Assembly (NCBI RefSeq): GCF_002160145.1
Contig: NZ_NFKA01000001.1
Location: forward strand, 1 to 64,000
Source of the DNA: Gemmiger sp. An194
Lineage (GTDB): Bacteria > Bacillota > Clostridia > Oscillospirales > Ruminococcaceae
Length of the DNA stretch: 64,000 nucleotides
Reading direction: 5' to 3'
Part shown: positions 1-9,614 of the stretch, one piece after another
Layout of the letters: each line of letters starts with the position of its first letter
Position numbering within the stretch: the first letter of the stretch is position 1
Position numbers and translations under genes: made by a program
Notes under the pieces: generated by a model
What the model was told of the DNA's origin: nothing
Databases searched by the model: none
The model's input: the letters and a program-made list of their open reading frames with translations, nothing else

Positions 1-141
1 TTCGGCGACGGTGAGATCTCGGCCCGGGGCGAGATGCAGATCTCTGTCGGGCAGACGATCACCCTGACCATCCCGGACGCGGGCGACATCTACTGGCGGG
101 ATATGAAATGCGGCGGCATGGTAATTCTGTATCTGCCCTGA
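1..141 (+). CDS. C-terminal end of an unidentified, probably phage, protein (partial)
   Basis: An open frame runs from the window edge to TGA at 139-141 and gives 46 visible residues ending in DMKCGGMVILYLP. The start lies outside the window. I do not recognise a family. It lies 27 bases upstream of a phage-type endolysin on the same strand, so a late phage structural (tail or baseplate) protein is a reasonable guess from position only. Confidence 0.5.
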   Translation, partial: FGDGEISARGEMQISVGQTITLTIPDAGDIYWRDMKCGGMVILYLP

Positions 142-168
142 GCCGCGCAACAGGAAGGGAGAAACGAA

Positions 169-1182
169 ATGGCATTGAAGTATGAAACCAAAACACCGGT
201 AAACGGGATTGATGTGAGCAAATACCAGGGCGAGGTGGACTGGGCCCGGGTAAAGGCGGCGGGCTATGCCTTCGCCTTCGTGCGGTTGGGCTACGCAAAC
301 GGAGACGGCAGCGTCGTCGTCGATCCCTGTTTTGAACGCAACCTCACCGGCGCGGCAAACGCCGGGCTGGACGTGGGCGTGTATCTGTACAGCTACATCG
401 ACAGTGAGGACCACGCCCGCATCGCCGCCGCCCGGGCGCTGGAGCTGCTGGCGGGCCGGGCGCTGAGCCTGCCTCTGGTGCTGGACTACGAGCACGCGGT
501 CAAATACGCCGCCTTCAGTCGGGCGAAGAATACCGCCATCTGCAACGCCTTTATGGAGGTGGTGGCCGCGGCGGGCTATCTGCCCATGTTCTATAGCTAC
601 ACCAGCTTTGTGAACAGCTACATGGACATGGCGGCACTCGATCCGTACGAGGGGGTGTGGATCGCCAACTACACTGGCAAAATCGGGGTGGACAACGCCG
701 CCATCTGGCAGCACTCCAGCAGCGGGTCGGTGCCCGGCGTTGCGGGCCGGTGCGATCTGAACCGGATGTACTGTGACCTGCCCCGCATCGTGCGGGAGCG
801 CTGCACCCCCGGCGCGGCGGAATTTGTGCCCCTTTTCGGCAAGCAGCTGGAGGTGTTCGATGCCGGCCGCTGCGAATACTTCACCGCGCCGGACATCAAC
901 GCGGTGGTGCTGAACCCGGACGGAAAAACAGACAAGCTGCCGGAGGGTACTTATCCCGTCCTCACTCTGGCGGATGGTCTGGTGGACGGCTACCCCATGG
1001 TGCAGCTTGCGTACAAGAGCGAAACCGTGTACGCCGCCCTTCTGGACGACCGCTGCCGCATCATCGACGCGCCGGAGGAAGGCCTGGAGCTGCGCCTGTG
1101 CCCGGTGCCCAACGAGGGCGACCGGCACAGCATTGAGAACTACTGCAAGGGGCTGGGCTTTTCAGCGGAGTTTATCTGGTGA
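169..1182 (+). CDS. GH25 family lysozyme (phage endolysin)
   Basis: A 337-residue glycoside hydrolase family 25 muramidase that cleaves N-acetylmuramic acid linkages in peptidoglycan. The GH25 signature is clear: GIDVSKYQG at residues 13-21 carries the first catalytic Asp (D15), and LVLDYEH has D106 and E108 as the acidic pair of the barrel. IANYTG and AIWQH, typical of the late barrel strands, follow. Residues after about 210 form an extra C-terminal region I cannot assign, possibly a wall-binding module. There is no signal peptide, as expected for an enzyme released through a holin. The RBS AAGGGAG precedes the ATG. The TGA is followed directly by the RBS of the next gene, so the three genes form one lysis cassette. 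Prophage origin is inferred from the holin neighbour. Confidence 0.9.
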   Translation: MALKYETKTPVNGIDVSKYQGEVDWARVKAAGYAFAFVRLGYANGDGSVVVDPCFERNLTGAANAGLDVGVYLYSYIDSEDHARIAAARALELLAGRALSLPLVLDYEHAVKYAAFSRAKNTAICNAFMEVVAAAGYLPMFYSYTSFVNSYMDMAALDPYEGVWIANYTGKIGVDNAAIWQHSSSGSVPGVAGRCDLNRMYCDLPRIVRERCTPGAAEFVPLFGKQLEVFDAGRCEYFTAPDINAVVLNPDGKTDKLPEGTYPVLTLADGLVDGYPMVQLAYKSETVYAALLDDRCRIIDAPEEGLELRLCPVPNEGDRHSIENYCKGLGFSAEFIW

Positions 1183-1193
1183 GGAGGATGAAT

Positions 1194-1457
1194 ATGAATG
1201 AATGGAATGTGGTCGGGGTGCTGGTGGTGGTGGCCGGGTTGTTTTTGTCGGTGGGGGCGCCGGTGATCCGGCTGAACAGCACCCTCACCAAGCTCTCCAC
1301 CCTGGTGGAGGGCTTGCAGGACCGGCAGGCCCGTCAGGAGCGGGACAACACCGACAGCCACCGCCGCCTGTGGAAGCACAACGACGGGCAGGACGCTGCC
1401 CTCAACGACCACGAAACACGAATCACGATTCTGGAGCGAAAGGAAGGAACAAGATGA
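1194..1457 (+). CDS. Small membrane-anchored coiled-coil protein of phage lysis cassette
   Basis: About 87 residues: an N-terminal hydrophobic segment (VVGVLVVVAGLFLSVG, about residues 5-22), then a charged heptad-like region rich in Arg, Asp, Glu and Gln. ATG at 1194 is chosen because AGGAGG (1182-1187) lies six bases upstream. The GTG at 1179 and the ATG at 1188 are too close to, or overlap, that site. One membrane segment plus a coiled coil, placed between endolysin and holin, resembles XhlA-like haemolysin/holin accessory proteins, although the family match is weak and XhlA usually has its membrane segment at the other end. The stop overlaps the next start (ATGA at 1454-1457), so translation is probably coupled. 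Confidence 0.6.
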   Translation: MNEWNVVGVLVVVAGLFLSVGAPVIRLNSTLTKLSTLVEGLQDRQARQERDNTDSHRRLWKHNDGQDAALNDHETRITILERKEGTR

Positions 1458-1747
1458 AGAAGATCAACTGGATGGTACGCATTCAAAACAAGGCCTTCTG
1501 GCTGAGCCTGATCCCGGCGGTGCTGCTGCTGGTTCAGGTGGTGGCAGCGGTGTTCGGCTACCAGCTGGAGCTGGGCGAGCTGGGCAACCGGCTGCTGGCG
1601 GTGGTGAACGCCCTGTTTGCGGTGCTGGCGGTGCTGGGCGTGATCACCGACCCCACCACCAGCGGCGTGTGCGACAGCGACAACGTGCTGTGCGCGAGCA
1701 AGGCTGCCCCGGACGGCACCGGGGACTCTGACGCGAAAAAACAATAA
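1454..1747 (+). CDS. Phage holin, phi LC3 type
   Basis: A 97-residue protein that closely follows the phi-LC3 holin family: it opens with MKKINWMVRIQNKAFW, has two hydrophobic helices (about residues 16-36 and 48-65), and contains the conserved NALFAVLAVLGVITDPTT segment. Holins oligomerise in the cytoplasmic membrane and make the lesion that releases the endolysin. The tail after residue 75 is polar, as usual. The ATG overlaps the previous stop by four bases, and AGGAAGG lies eight bases upstream. A terminator follows, so this gene ends the cassette. Order here is endolysin, accessory protein, holin, whereas many Firmicute phages place the holin before the endolysin. Confidence 0.85.
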   Translation: MKKINWMVRIQNKAFWLSLIPAVLLLVQVVAAVFGYQLELGELGNRLLAVVNALFAVLAVLGVITDPTTSGVCDSDNVLCASKAAPDGTGDSDAKKQ

Positions 1748-1758
1748 GACAAAGCCGC

Positions 1759-1795
1759 GCCGGGCCCCGAAAGCTGCCGGGGCCCGGCCTTTTTC
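1759..1795 (+). terminator. Rho-independent terminator after holin
   Basis: A perfect 10-bp stem (GCCGGGCCCC at 1759-1768 with GGGGCCCGGC at 1779-1788) is followed by a short T run. It closes the phage cassette. Confidence 0.85.
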
Positions 1796-1801
1796 GCGGA
1801 T

Positions 1802-1830
1802 TTGCGCGGCTGGCTTTGATATGGTATAAT
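1802..1830 (+). promoter_or_regulatory. Sigma-A-type promoter of AGCS symporter gene
   Basis: TTGCGC (1802-1807), a 17-base spacer and TATAAT (1825-1830), with TGg immediately before the -10 box (extended -10). The transcript would start near 1837. Confidence 0.7.
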
Positions 1831-1864
1831 ACTAAAATATTGTGATTTTAAGGGGGAGAATCCC

Positions 1865-3226
<1,362 letters not shown>

Positions 3227-3262
3227 TGGTCCACGCCGCTGCATAAATATGCTATAATAAAG

Positions 3263-3290
3263 GCCGGGTTCCCATGGAGCCCGGTCTTTG
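3263..3290 (+). terminator. Hairpin with short T run between symporter and DUF5662 gene
   Basis: A 10-bp stem with G-T pairs (3263-3272 with 3276-3285) and a 3-base loop is followed by TCTTT. It probably terminates the symporter transcript. A TATAAT hexamer sits just upstream at 3253-3258 without a good -35 box. If that is the promoter of the next gene, the hairpin would instead lie in its 5' leader. Confidence 0.55.
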
Positions 3291-3309
3291 ATTGTAGGAG
3301 GGATCAACT

Positions 3310-3840
3310 GTGAATCTGTGGGGGCATTTCTGCACCATCAATCACCACAAATGGCTGGTGATGAAGCACTGCTTCCGGCTGGGGCTTTACTGGCGGGGGC
3401 TGACCCATGACCTTTCCAAATATTCGCCCAGTGAATTCTGGCCGGGCGTGAAATATTATCAGGGCAACCGCAGCCCCAACGACGCCCAGCGCCAGGCCGA
3501 GGGCTGCAGCACCGCCTGGCTGCACCACAAGGGGCGCAACCGGCACCATCTGGAATACTGGATCGACTACGACCCGGCGGGCACCGGCAAGCTGATCGGC
3601 AATAAAATGCCGCTGCAGTTTGTGGCCGAGATGTTCTGCGACCGGGTGGCCGCCAGCAAGGTGTATCAGGGCAAGAACTACACCGATGCCTCCCCCTGGG
3701 AATATTACGACCGGGGCCGGGACCATTACATTCTCCACCCGGAGACGCGCAAGCTGCTGGAATATATGCTTCTCACCCTGCGGGACAAGGGCGAGGACGA
3801 GGCCTTCCGGGTGCTGAAGAAGGAGGTGCTGGGCCGATGA
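3310..3840 (+). CDS. DUF5662 family protein
   Basis: A 176-residue soluble protein starting at GTG, with TAGGAGGG eight bases upstream. It matches the uncharacterised DUF5662 family: GLTHDLSKYSPSEFW (residues 34-48) and the His cluster WLHHKGRNRHHLEYW (about residues 74-88) are its hallmark. The spaced His/Asp residues look like a metal-binding helical fold similar in style to HD-domain hydrolases; that comparison is inference. The 3' end overlaps the start of the permease gene by four bases (ATGA), so the two are co-translated. No function is established. Confidence 0.8.
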   Translation: MNLWGHFCTINHHKWLVMKHCFRLGLYWRGLTHDLSKYSPSEFWPGVKYYQGNRSPNDAQRQAEGCSTAWLHHKGRNRHHLEYWIDYDPAGTGKLIGNKMPLQFVAEMFCDRVAASKVYQGKNYTDASPWEYYDRGRDHYILHPETRKLLEYMLLTLRDKGEDEAFRVLKKEVLGR

Positions 3841-4958
3841 AAAACATGATGCAATGGCTGAAAGGCGAGCCGGTGCTGGTCATCTCGGCGGTGCTGGCGC
3901 TGGCCTCCTGTCTGGTGATTCCGCCGGATGCGGCATACCTGGGCTATGTGGACGGCCGGGTGCTGGCCCTGCTCTACTGCCTGATGGCAGTGGTGGCGGG
4001 CATGGAGCAGGCCGGGGCTTTCCGGCGGATGGCATCGGCGCTGGTCAAACGCAGCGGCAGCGGCAAGGGGCTGTGCCTTGTGCTGGTGATGCTCTGCTTT
4101 TTCTCCTCCATGCTGGTCACCAACGATGTGGCCCTCATCACCTTTGTGCCCTTCGCGGTGCTGGTGCTGGCCGCCAGCGGCCAGGGCGGGCTGCTGCCCT
4201 GGGTGGTGAGCCTGCAGACGGTGGCAGCCAATCTGGGCAGCATGCTCACCCCGGTGGGCAACCCCCAGAACCTCTATCTCTACAGCCGCTACGGCTTTTC
4301 CGCGGGCGAGTTCTTCGCCCTCACCGTGCCCGCCACTCTGGCGAGCCTGGTGGTGCTGGTGGTGCTGTGTCTCTTCACCCCGGCCCGGCGGGTCACCCTG
4401 ACCAGCCAGAACGAGGAAGGACCCATGACCGCCCGCCAGCGCGCCCAGCTGATTCTGTGCGGCGTGCTGTTCTGCGTCTGCCTTGCCTCGGTGTTCCATC
4501 TGCTGCCCTGGCCCGCGCTGCTGGTGGTGGTGATCGCGGCACTGGCGGTATTCGACCGTAAGCTGGTGCTGGGGGCGGACTTTGCGCTGCTGGTCACCTT
4601 CGTGTGCTTTTTCGTCTTCGCGGGCAACCTGGCCCGCATTCAGGCGCTGCAGAATTTCCTGGCCAGTGTGATGCAGGGACGGGAGATGCTGGTGGGCGCG
4701 GCGGCCAGCCAGGTCATCAGCAATGTGCCGGCGGCGGTGCTGCTCTCCGGCTTTACCGAAAACGGCGCGGGTCTGCTCATGGGCGTGGACCTGGGCGGTC
4801 TGGGCACCCCCATTGCCAGCCTGGCCAGCCTGATCAGCCTGAAGATCTATTCCAAGGCCCCGGGCGCGAACACCGGGCGGTATCTGCTGGTGTTCAGCGC
4901 GCTGAACTTCGGCCTGCTGGCGGTGCTGCTGGTGCTGGCCGGGTGCGGCATTCTGTAA
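3837..4958 (+). CDS. SLC13/ArsB-type anion permease
   Basis: A 373-residue membrane protein with about ten helices. The ArsB/NhaD/citrate-transporter superfamily motifs are visible: [15 protein letters not shown] at about residues 96-110 and [12 protein letters not shown] near residues 138-149, then a second repeat ending [16 protein letters not shown]. Members move anions such as dicarboxylates, arsenite or sulfate. The substrate is not deducible here, and no arsenic-resistance genes are adjacent. The ATG overlaps the stop of the DUF5662 gene, which links the two functionally. It is shorter than typical ArsB (about 430 residues) but ends cleanly before a strong terminator. Confidence 0.8.
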   Translation: MKNMMQWLKGEPVLVISAVLALASCLVIPPDAAYLGYVDGRVLALLYCLMAVVAGMEQAGAFRRMASALVKRSGSGKGLCLVLVMLCFFSSMLVTNDVALITFVPFAVLVLAASGQGGLLPWVVSLQTVAANLGSMLTPVGNPQNLYLYSRYGFSAGEFFALTVPATLASLVVLVVLCLFTPARRVTLTSQNEEGPMTARQRAQLILCGVLFCVCLASVFHLLPWPALLVVVIAALAVFDRKLVLGADFALLVTFVCFFVFAGNLARIQALQNFLASVMQGREMLVGAAASQVISNVPAAVLLSGFTENGAGLLMGVDLGGLGTPIASLASLISLKIYSKAPGANTGRYLLVFSALNFGLLAVLLVLAGCGIL

Positions 4959-4974
4959 ATCAATTTTGCATGCA

Positions 4975-5009
4975 AAGCGGCGGAGGTTTTTGGCCTCCGC
5001 CGCTTTTTT
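4975..5009 (+). terminator. Rho-independent terminator after permease
   Basis: A 12-bp stem (AAGCGGCGGAGG with CCTCCGCCGCTT) around a 7-base loop ends in a run of six T. Confidence 0.9.
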
Positions 5010-5074
5010 GCGCCCGCAGGGGCAGCGATTGACAAAACGCAACGCCCGGTTGACGGAATTCGGGCGGCGAATGG

Positions 5075-5104
5075 TGGACAGGCCCCGGCTTCATCGGGTA
5101 TACT
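5075..5104 (+). promoter_or_regulatory. Promoter of XRE regulator gene
   Basis: TGGACA (5075-5080, five of six matches), an 18-base spacer, and TATACT (5099-5104). The AAAGGAG ribosome binding site and ATG lie 20-33 bases downstream. Confidence 0.65.
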
Positions 5105-5136
5105 GGGTTCCAGCAAAACAAAAAGGAGTGGACGGT

Positions 5137-5760
5137 ATGAGTCTGAACGAGGAGCTGGGCCGGCGGGTGCAGCAGCTGCGCAAGGCAAAGGGCTTTTCCC
5201 AGGAGGAGCTGGCGGATCGGGTGGGCGTGTCCCGGCAGGCGGTGTCCAAATGGGAGGGCGGCCAGACAGCGCCGGACCTGGAGCGGCTGCTGGCGCTGAG
5301 CAAGCAGCTGGATGTCACCACCGATTATCTGTTGACCGGGCAGCACCCGGCAGCGCGGGAGCAGGGGCCGGACGCGGCGCTTTTCTCGGTGGTGGCCACC
5401 GGAAGTACCGTGGCGGGCCTTCTGGCAGCGGCGATGCTCTGGTACGAAAAGCAGACCGCCATCGCCACCGCCATCGGCCTGCTGCTCATGGTGATGGGCT
5501 GCGTGGTCTATGCCATCGGCATGACGGTGGGCGAGCCTGCCAGCCGTCCCCGGGCAAAGCGGCGGTTCTGGGCGGTGAACCTGTGGCTGCTGCCTTTCAT
5601 CCCCCTGTCCCTGTTGTACAATAACCTGATGGGCGGCTTTGCCAGCGCACCCTATCCCATCCCGGTGAATTCTCTGGTGGCCTACGGCCTGTTCTGGGTG
5701 GTGTATCTGGGTGGCTGCGGCGCACTGGAATGGCGGCTGCTGCGGGGCGCAAAACAGTAA
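5137..5760 (+). CDS. XRE family transcriptional regulator with C-terminal membrane helices
   Basis: A 207-residue protein. Residues 6-62 form a helix-turn-helix of the Cro/CI type ([20 protein letters not shown], then QAVSKWEGG). After a linker, residues about 84-200 carry four hydrophobic helices, so the DNA-binding domain is tethered to the membrane. This architecture is common in Firmicutes; the ligand or signal is unknown. The start at 5137 is chosen over upstream in-frame codons because AAAGGAG lies nine bases before it and the HTH begins immediately. It is monocistronic with its own promoter and a bidirectional terminator. Confidence 0.85.
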   Translation: MSLNEELGRRVQQLRKAKGFSQEELADRVGVSRQAVSKWEGGQTAPDLERLLALSKQLDVTTDYLLTGQHPAAREQGPDAALFSVVATGSTVAGLLAAAMLWYEKQTAIATAIGLLLMVMGCVVYAIGMTVGEPASRPRAKRRFWAVNLWLLPFIPLSLLYNNLMGGFASAPYPIPVNSLVAYGLFWVVYLGGCGALEWRLLRGAKQ

Positions 5761-5772
5761 AAAACAAACAAA

Positions 5773-5809
5773 AAACGAGCACCTGCGTTTTTCATGCAGG
5801 TGCTCGTTT
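5773..5809. terminator. Bidirectional terminator between XRE gene and M20 peptidase gene
   Basis: A 14-bp perfect stem (5773-5786 with 5796-5809) has A/T tracts on both sides and serves two convergent genes. Confidence 0.9.
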
Positions 5810-5818
5810 GCGTTTGGA

Positions 5819-7603
5819 TTATTCCTCCCGGGGCTCGTCCGCTTCGGCAGAGGCTTCCTCCGCTTCGAGCTTCGGCTCGGTGGCTTCCGCAGCCTCCACA
5901 GCTTCGGCAGGCTCAGCGGCTTCCGCCTTTGCGGCAGCGCTCTTTTGGGGCTTCGCGGCCTTCTTCGGCTGTTCTGCCGGGGCCTCCGGTGCGGGCTGTT
6001 CGCTCTCCGGCTGTGCAGCTTCGGGCGCGGGCTCGGCGGTCTCGGTCACAGGCTCCTCCGCTTCGGTCTTGGCTTTGGGAGCCGCCTTTTTGCGGGCCGG
6101 TGCCTTGCGGGCGGGCTTTTCGGGGGCCAGCTCCGGCTTGCCGTTGCGGGCGCAGTAGCAGCGCAGCAGCTCCTGGTAGAAGTCCACGGCCGGGGGAAGC
6201 GCCAGGATGGACAGGTTCTCGTTGGCCGCGTGGATGCTGGCGTACTGCTGCTTGTTGATCTCCAGCGGGGCAAAGCGCAGGGCGTTTTCCACCACGCCCT
6301 CGTACATGTAGAACCGGGCATCGGTGCCGCCGGTCATGATGTAGGGGGCCACCCCGTAGCCGGGGTAGATCTTGCCCATGGTCTCCTCCAGCAGACGGAA
6401 GGCATCGCCCTTGAAGTCCACCTCGGCACAGGCCGGGTCGGCCTTCAGCACCTCGGTGTCCAGCCCGCACTTCTTGGCAGCGGCGCGGATGATCTCGATG
6501 CTCTCGTCGGTGCCCTGGTGAGGCATGCAGCGCATGTTGGCGGTGACCCAGGCCTGCTGGGGCAGCACGTTGTAGGCGGGGGAACCTTCGGCCATGGTGA
6601 AGGCGCAGGTGGTGCGCATCATCGCGCCCGCCAGCGGGTTCACACGGGGCAGCAGGAAGCAGAGCAGCGGTTCAAACAGCCACAGGTTGCCCAGCAGCAT
6701 CCGCATGCCAAAGCTCATGTTGGGAGCCAGGCGCTGGAACATCTCCCGCAGGGTGGGGGAGAAGCGGGCCTGGAAGGGGCTGTGCCGGTCGGTCTTGCAG
6801 ATGAACTTGGCCAGCTGCACCAGTGCGGTGTTGGGACCGGGAGCGCTGGCGTGGCCACCGGCGGCATTGGCGGTGAACTTCACATCCGCGTAGCCCTTTT
6901 CCACCACGCCCACCATGGCGTAGCGGCCCTTGACCCCGGCCATGGGGGAATCCATGATCATGCCGCCCTCGTCCAGCAGCAGGCCCAGATGGACCCCCTG
7001 CTCCTTGAGCCAGGCAGCAATGGCGGGCGCGCCGTCGCCGCCCCATTCCTCGGTGCAGCTGGAGGCCAGATACACGTCGCACTCGGGCTTCCAGCCCTGG
7101 GCCAGCAGCTCCTCCACCGCCTGCATGAAACAGAACAGGCTGCCCTTGGTGTCCACGGTGCCGCGGCCCCACACCGAGCCCTCGACGATCTCGCCGGAGA
7201 AGGGCGGGTACTTCCACTCACCCTGGGCGGGCACCACGTCGTGGTGGCTCATGATCAGGATGGGCGCGCCTGCGCCGCCGTCCAGACCGGGAATTTTATA
7301 GATCAGGCTGCCGTTGAGCACGGTGCGGGTGGCTGCCTTGTGCACCAGAGGAAACTGCTCCCGCAGCAGCTTGTGGAAGGCCTGGAACTTGCGGCGGCTT
7401 GCCTGGTCCTTTTCCGACACGGTCTCGCACTGCACCAGAGCCGACAGGGCCTCGGCGTACCGCTGGGCCCGTTCCAGATCGGAATCCGGGAACTGAGCGG
7501 TGGCGGCAGAGGTGGGCTTCATCTGAAGCGCACGGGCGGCAGCAACGCCCAGCAGAATCAAAAGAATAAGAATGAGAATAAGCACGATCCATAAAGCGAT
7601 CAT
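5819..7603 (-). CDS. M20 family metallopeptidase with N-terminal membrane anchor and low-complexity tail
   Basis: A 594-residue zinc peptidase/deacylase. Residues 3-24 are a transmembrane anchor. The M20 metal-binding residues are visible: MSHHDVVPA (H120/H121), GRGTVDTKG (D151), and EEWGGDGA with the catalytic and ligand Glu pair (E185, E186). GGTDARFYMYEG and IHAANE occur later. It resembles the PM20D1-like carboxypeptidase branch, which hydrolyses peptides or N-acyl amino acids. The last 100 or so residues are rich in Ala, Glu, Pro and Lys, and their role is unknown. ATG at 7603 has AAGGAGG upstream; the longer open frame before it is an overrun. The promoter at 7695-7724 gives it its own transcript. 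Confidence 0.88.
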   Translation of the reverse strand: MIALWIVLILILILLILLGVAAARALQMKPTSAATAQFPDSDLERAQRYAEALSALVQCETVSEKDQASRRKFQAFHKLLREQFPLVHKAATRTVLNGSLIYKIPGLDGGAGAPILIMSHHDVVPAQGEWKYPPFSGEIVEGSVWGRGTVDTKGSLFCFMQAVEELLAQGWKPECDVYLASSCTEEWGGDGAPAIAAWLKEQGVHLGLLLDEGGMIMDSPMAGVKGRYAMVGVVEKGYADVKFTANAAGGHASAPGPNTALVQLAKFICKTDRHSPFQARFSPTLREMFQRLAPNMSFGMRMLLGNLWLFEPLLCFLLPRVNPLAGAMMRTTCAFTMAEGSPAYNVLPQQAWVTANMRCMPHQGTDESIEIIRAAAKKCGLDTEVLKADPACAEVDFKGDAFRLLEETMGKIYPGYGVAPYIMTGGTDARFYMYEGVVENALRFAPLEINKQQYASIHAANENLSILALPPAVDFYQELLRCYCARNGKPELAPEKPARKAPARKKAAPKAKTEAEEPVTETAEPAPEAAQPESEQPAPEAPAEQPKKAAKPQKSAAAKAEAAEPAEAVEAAEATEPKLEAEEASAEADEPREE

Positions 7604-7694
7604 AAAAAGGCCTCCTTGATGGGGATATGGAAAACGCGCACAGCGGCGCGAAAGAATCTGTATATGGCTGGCAGGCATCTGCCCGCTATATTTC

Positions 7695-7724
7695 AGTATA
7701 CCACAGATCAAAAGCTTCTGGCAA
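7695..7724 (-). promoter_or_regulatory. Promoter of M20 peptidase gene
   Basis: On the minus strand: TTGCCA (7719-7724), an 18-base spacer and TATACT (7695-7700), preceded by TGg (extended -10). It lies just beyond the glnS terminator. Confidence 0.65.
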
Positions 7725-7741
7725 GGCGGAAGAAAACAAAG

Positions 7742-7792
7742 AAAAACCGGCGGCTGCCGTTCCCCGGGTGGGGGAATACGGCAGCCGCCGGT
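7742..7792 (-). terminator. glnS: Rho-independent terminator after glnS
   Basis: A long stem (15 bp, 7746-7760 with 7778-7792, continuing inward) is followed on the minus strand by TTTTTCTTT. Confidence 0.85.
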
Positions 7793-7817
7793 GCTGTTTG
7801 AAGCAAGCGTGCTAAAC

Positions 7818-9485
7818 TTATTTCTGCTCCAGAGTCTTGCTGAAGCTGTCCTTCAGGGTCACGATGCGGCCGAACACGCCGGGATTCTTGGAATCCGGGG
7901 TGAAGTAGCCTATGCGCACGAACTGGAACTTCTCGCCGGGCTTTGCGTCGGCCAGGCTGGCCTCCAGCTTGGCGCCCTTCAGAACCTTCACGGAATCCGG
8001 GTTCAGGAAGTCCTTGTAGTCGCTGCCCTCGGGCAGCTCGCCCATGTTCTCCTGGGTGAACAGCTTGTCGTACAGGCGAACCTCAGCGTCCACCGCGTGG
8101 GCGGCGCTCACCCAATGGATGGTGCCCTTCACCTTGCGGCCGTCCACCGGATTGCCGTTGCCGGTCTCCAGGTCGGCGGTGCAGCGCAGCTCGACCACCT
8201 CGCCGTTTTCGTCCTTGATGACCTCGTTGCACTTCACGATGTAGGCGCCCATCAGGCGAACCTCGCCGTCCGGCTTCAGGCGCTGGAACTTCGGCGGGGG
8301 TACCTCGGCGAAGTCGCTCTTCTCGATGTACAGGCTGCCGGAGAAGGCCACCTTGCGGGTGGAGGAGTCGTTGGCGGCCTTGTTGGGGTTGTTGGGAATA
8401 TCGAAGTATTCCACCTTGTCCTCGGGGTAGTTGGTGATGGTGAGCTTGATGGGCTCGGTCACGGCCATCCGGCGCAGAGCGGTGGTCTCCAGCTCGGTGC
8501 GGATGCAGTACTCCAGCAGGCGATAGTCCACCAGGCTGTACACCTTGGAAACACCGGCCTTCTTCACGAACTCAAAGATGCTGGAGGGGGTGTAGCCGCG
8601 GCGGCGCAGGCCGCACAGAGTGGGCATGCGGGGGTCGTCCCAGCCGTCCACGATCTCCTTTTCCACCAGCTCGCGCAGGTAGCGCTTGCTCATCACGGTG
8701 TTGGACACATTCAGGCGGGCGAACTCGCGCTGGATGGGGAAGGGACCCAGATGCAGGTTGTTGATAACCCACTCGTACAGGGGACGGTGGTTCTCGAACT
8801 CCAGGCTGCACATGCTGTGGGTGATGCCCTCGATGGCGTCCTGGATGGGATGGGCAAAATCGTACAGGGGGTAGATGCACCAGGCATCGCCCTGGCGGTG
8901 ATGATGCGCGCGCACGATGCGGTAGATGGCCGGGTCGCGCAGGTTCATGTTGGGGCTGGCCATGTCAATCTTGGCGCGCAGGGTACGGCTGCCGTCGGCG
9001 AATTCACCGGCACGCATGCGGCGGAACAGGTCCAGGTTCTCCTCCACGCTGCGGTCGCGCCAGGGGCTGGGCTTGCCGGGCTCGGTCAGGGTGCCCCGGT
9101 ACTCCTGCATCTGCTCGCGAGTCAGGTCGCACACATAGGCCTTTCCCTCCTTGATCAGCTGCTCGGCGTACTCGTAGCACTTCTCAAAGTAGTCGCTGCC
9201 GTAGTAGATGCCGCCGTTGGGCACAGCACCCAGCCAGCGCAGGTCCTCCTCGATGCTCTTCACGTACTCGTCGTCCTCGCGCACCGGGTTGGTGTCGTCG
9301 TAGCGCAGGTTGAACTTGCCGCCGTAGGCGTTGGCAATGCCCCAGTTGATCCAGATGGCCTTGGCGCTGCCGATGTGCAGGTAGCCGTTGGGCTCCGGCG
9401 GGAACCGGGTGTGAATTTCCGTTACGCGGCCCTCCGCCAGGTCCGCGTCGATGATCTCGGTGAGAAAATTGTTCGGCTTTTCCAT
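7818..9485 (-). CDS. glnS: Glutamine--tRNA ligase
   Basis: A 555-residue class I aminoacyl-tRNA synthetase that charges tRNA-Gln with glutamine, nearly the same length as the E. coli enzyme. The HIGH-type motif appears in PPEPNGYLHIGSAKA near residue 30, and the KMSKS-type motif as VMSKRYL. The catalytic Rossmann core and the two C-terminal anticodon-binding beta barrels are complete. ATG at 9485 is the homologous start, although GAGGAG lies about 13 bases upstream, a long spacing. Direct Gln charging implies that this organism need not use the GatCAB route for tRNA-Gln. It has its own promoter and terminator. Confidence 0.96.
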   Translation of the reverse strand: MEKPNNFLTEIIDADLAEGRVTEIHTRFPPEPNGYLHIGSAKAIWINWGIANAYGGKFNLRYDDTNPVREDDEYVKSIEEDLRWLGAVPNGGIYYGSDYFEKCYEYAEQLIKEGKAYVCDLTREQMQEYRGTLTEPGKPSPWRDRSVEENLDLFRRMRAGEFADGSRTLRAKIDMASPNMNLRDPAIYRIVRAHHHRQGDAWCIYPLYDFAHPIQDAIEGITHSMCSLEFENHRPLYEWVINNLHLGPFPIQREFARLNVSNTVMSKRYLRELVEKEIVDGWDDPRMPTLCGLRRRGYTPSSIFEFVKKAGVSKVYSLVDYRLLEYCIRTELETTALRRMAVTEPIKLTITNYPEDKVEYFDIPNNPNKAANDSSTRKVAFSGSLYIEKSDFAEVPPPKFQRLKPDGEVRLMGAYIVKCNEVIKDENGEVVELRCTADLETGNGNPVDGRKVKGTIHWVSAAHAVDAEVRLYDKLFTQENMGELPEGSDYKDFLNPDSVKVLKGAKLEASLADAKPGEKFQFVRIGYFTPDSKNPGVFGRIVTLKDSFSKTLEQK

Positions 9486-9551
9486 AGCTGATTCTTCGCT
9501 CCTCTTATTTTGAAGGGGCCCGCAAAGGGGCCCCAAGCGCTCTATTCTCCC

Positions 9552-9580
9552 ATTTTACAGGATTTTGCCCCGCTTTGCAA
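9552..9580 (-). promoter_or_regulatory. glnS: Promoter of glnS
   Basis: On the minus strand: TTGCAA (9575-9580), 17 bases and TAAAAT (9552-9557). The 60-base leader contains a GGGGCCC/GGGCCCC hairpin near 9514-9534. It is too short for a T-box. Confidence 0.6.
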
Positions 9581-9595
9581 CACAGAAAGCGGGGC
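9567..9595. repeat. Inverted repeat overlapping glnS -35 region, downstream of EAL gene
   Basis: Ten-base perfect arms (GCCCCGCTTT at 9567-9576, AAAGCGGGGC at 9586-9595) with a 9-base centre. It lies 20 bases after the EAL gene stop and includes part of the glnS -35 box. There is no T tract, so it is either a weak terminator or a regulatory dyad. Confidence 0.5.
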
Positions 9596-9614
9596 AGCAA
9601 AGGCAAACAGCCAT

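Noticed and set aside
1748-1864. Phage attachment site at the edge of the lysis cassette
   Set aside because: No direct repeat or tRNA gene could be identified within the window to support it.
5711-7594. Long open frame on the plus strand opposite the M20 peptidase gene
   Set aside because: Low-complexity translation without family features; it mirrors the real gene and is produced by high GC at third positions.
9486-9551. T-box leader for glnS
   Set aside because: The leader is only about 60 bases with one hairpin; the conserved T-box core and antiterminator are absent.
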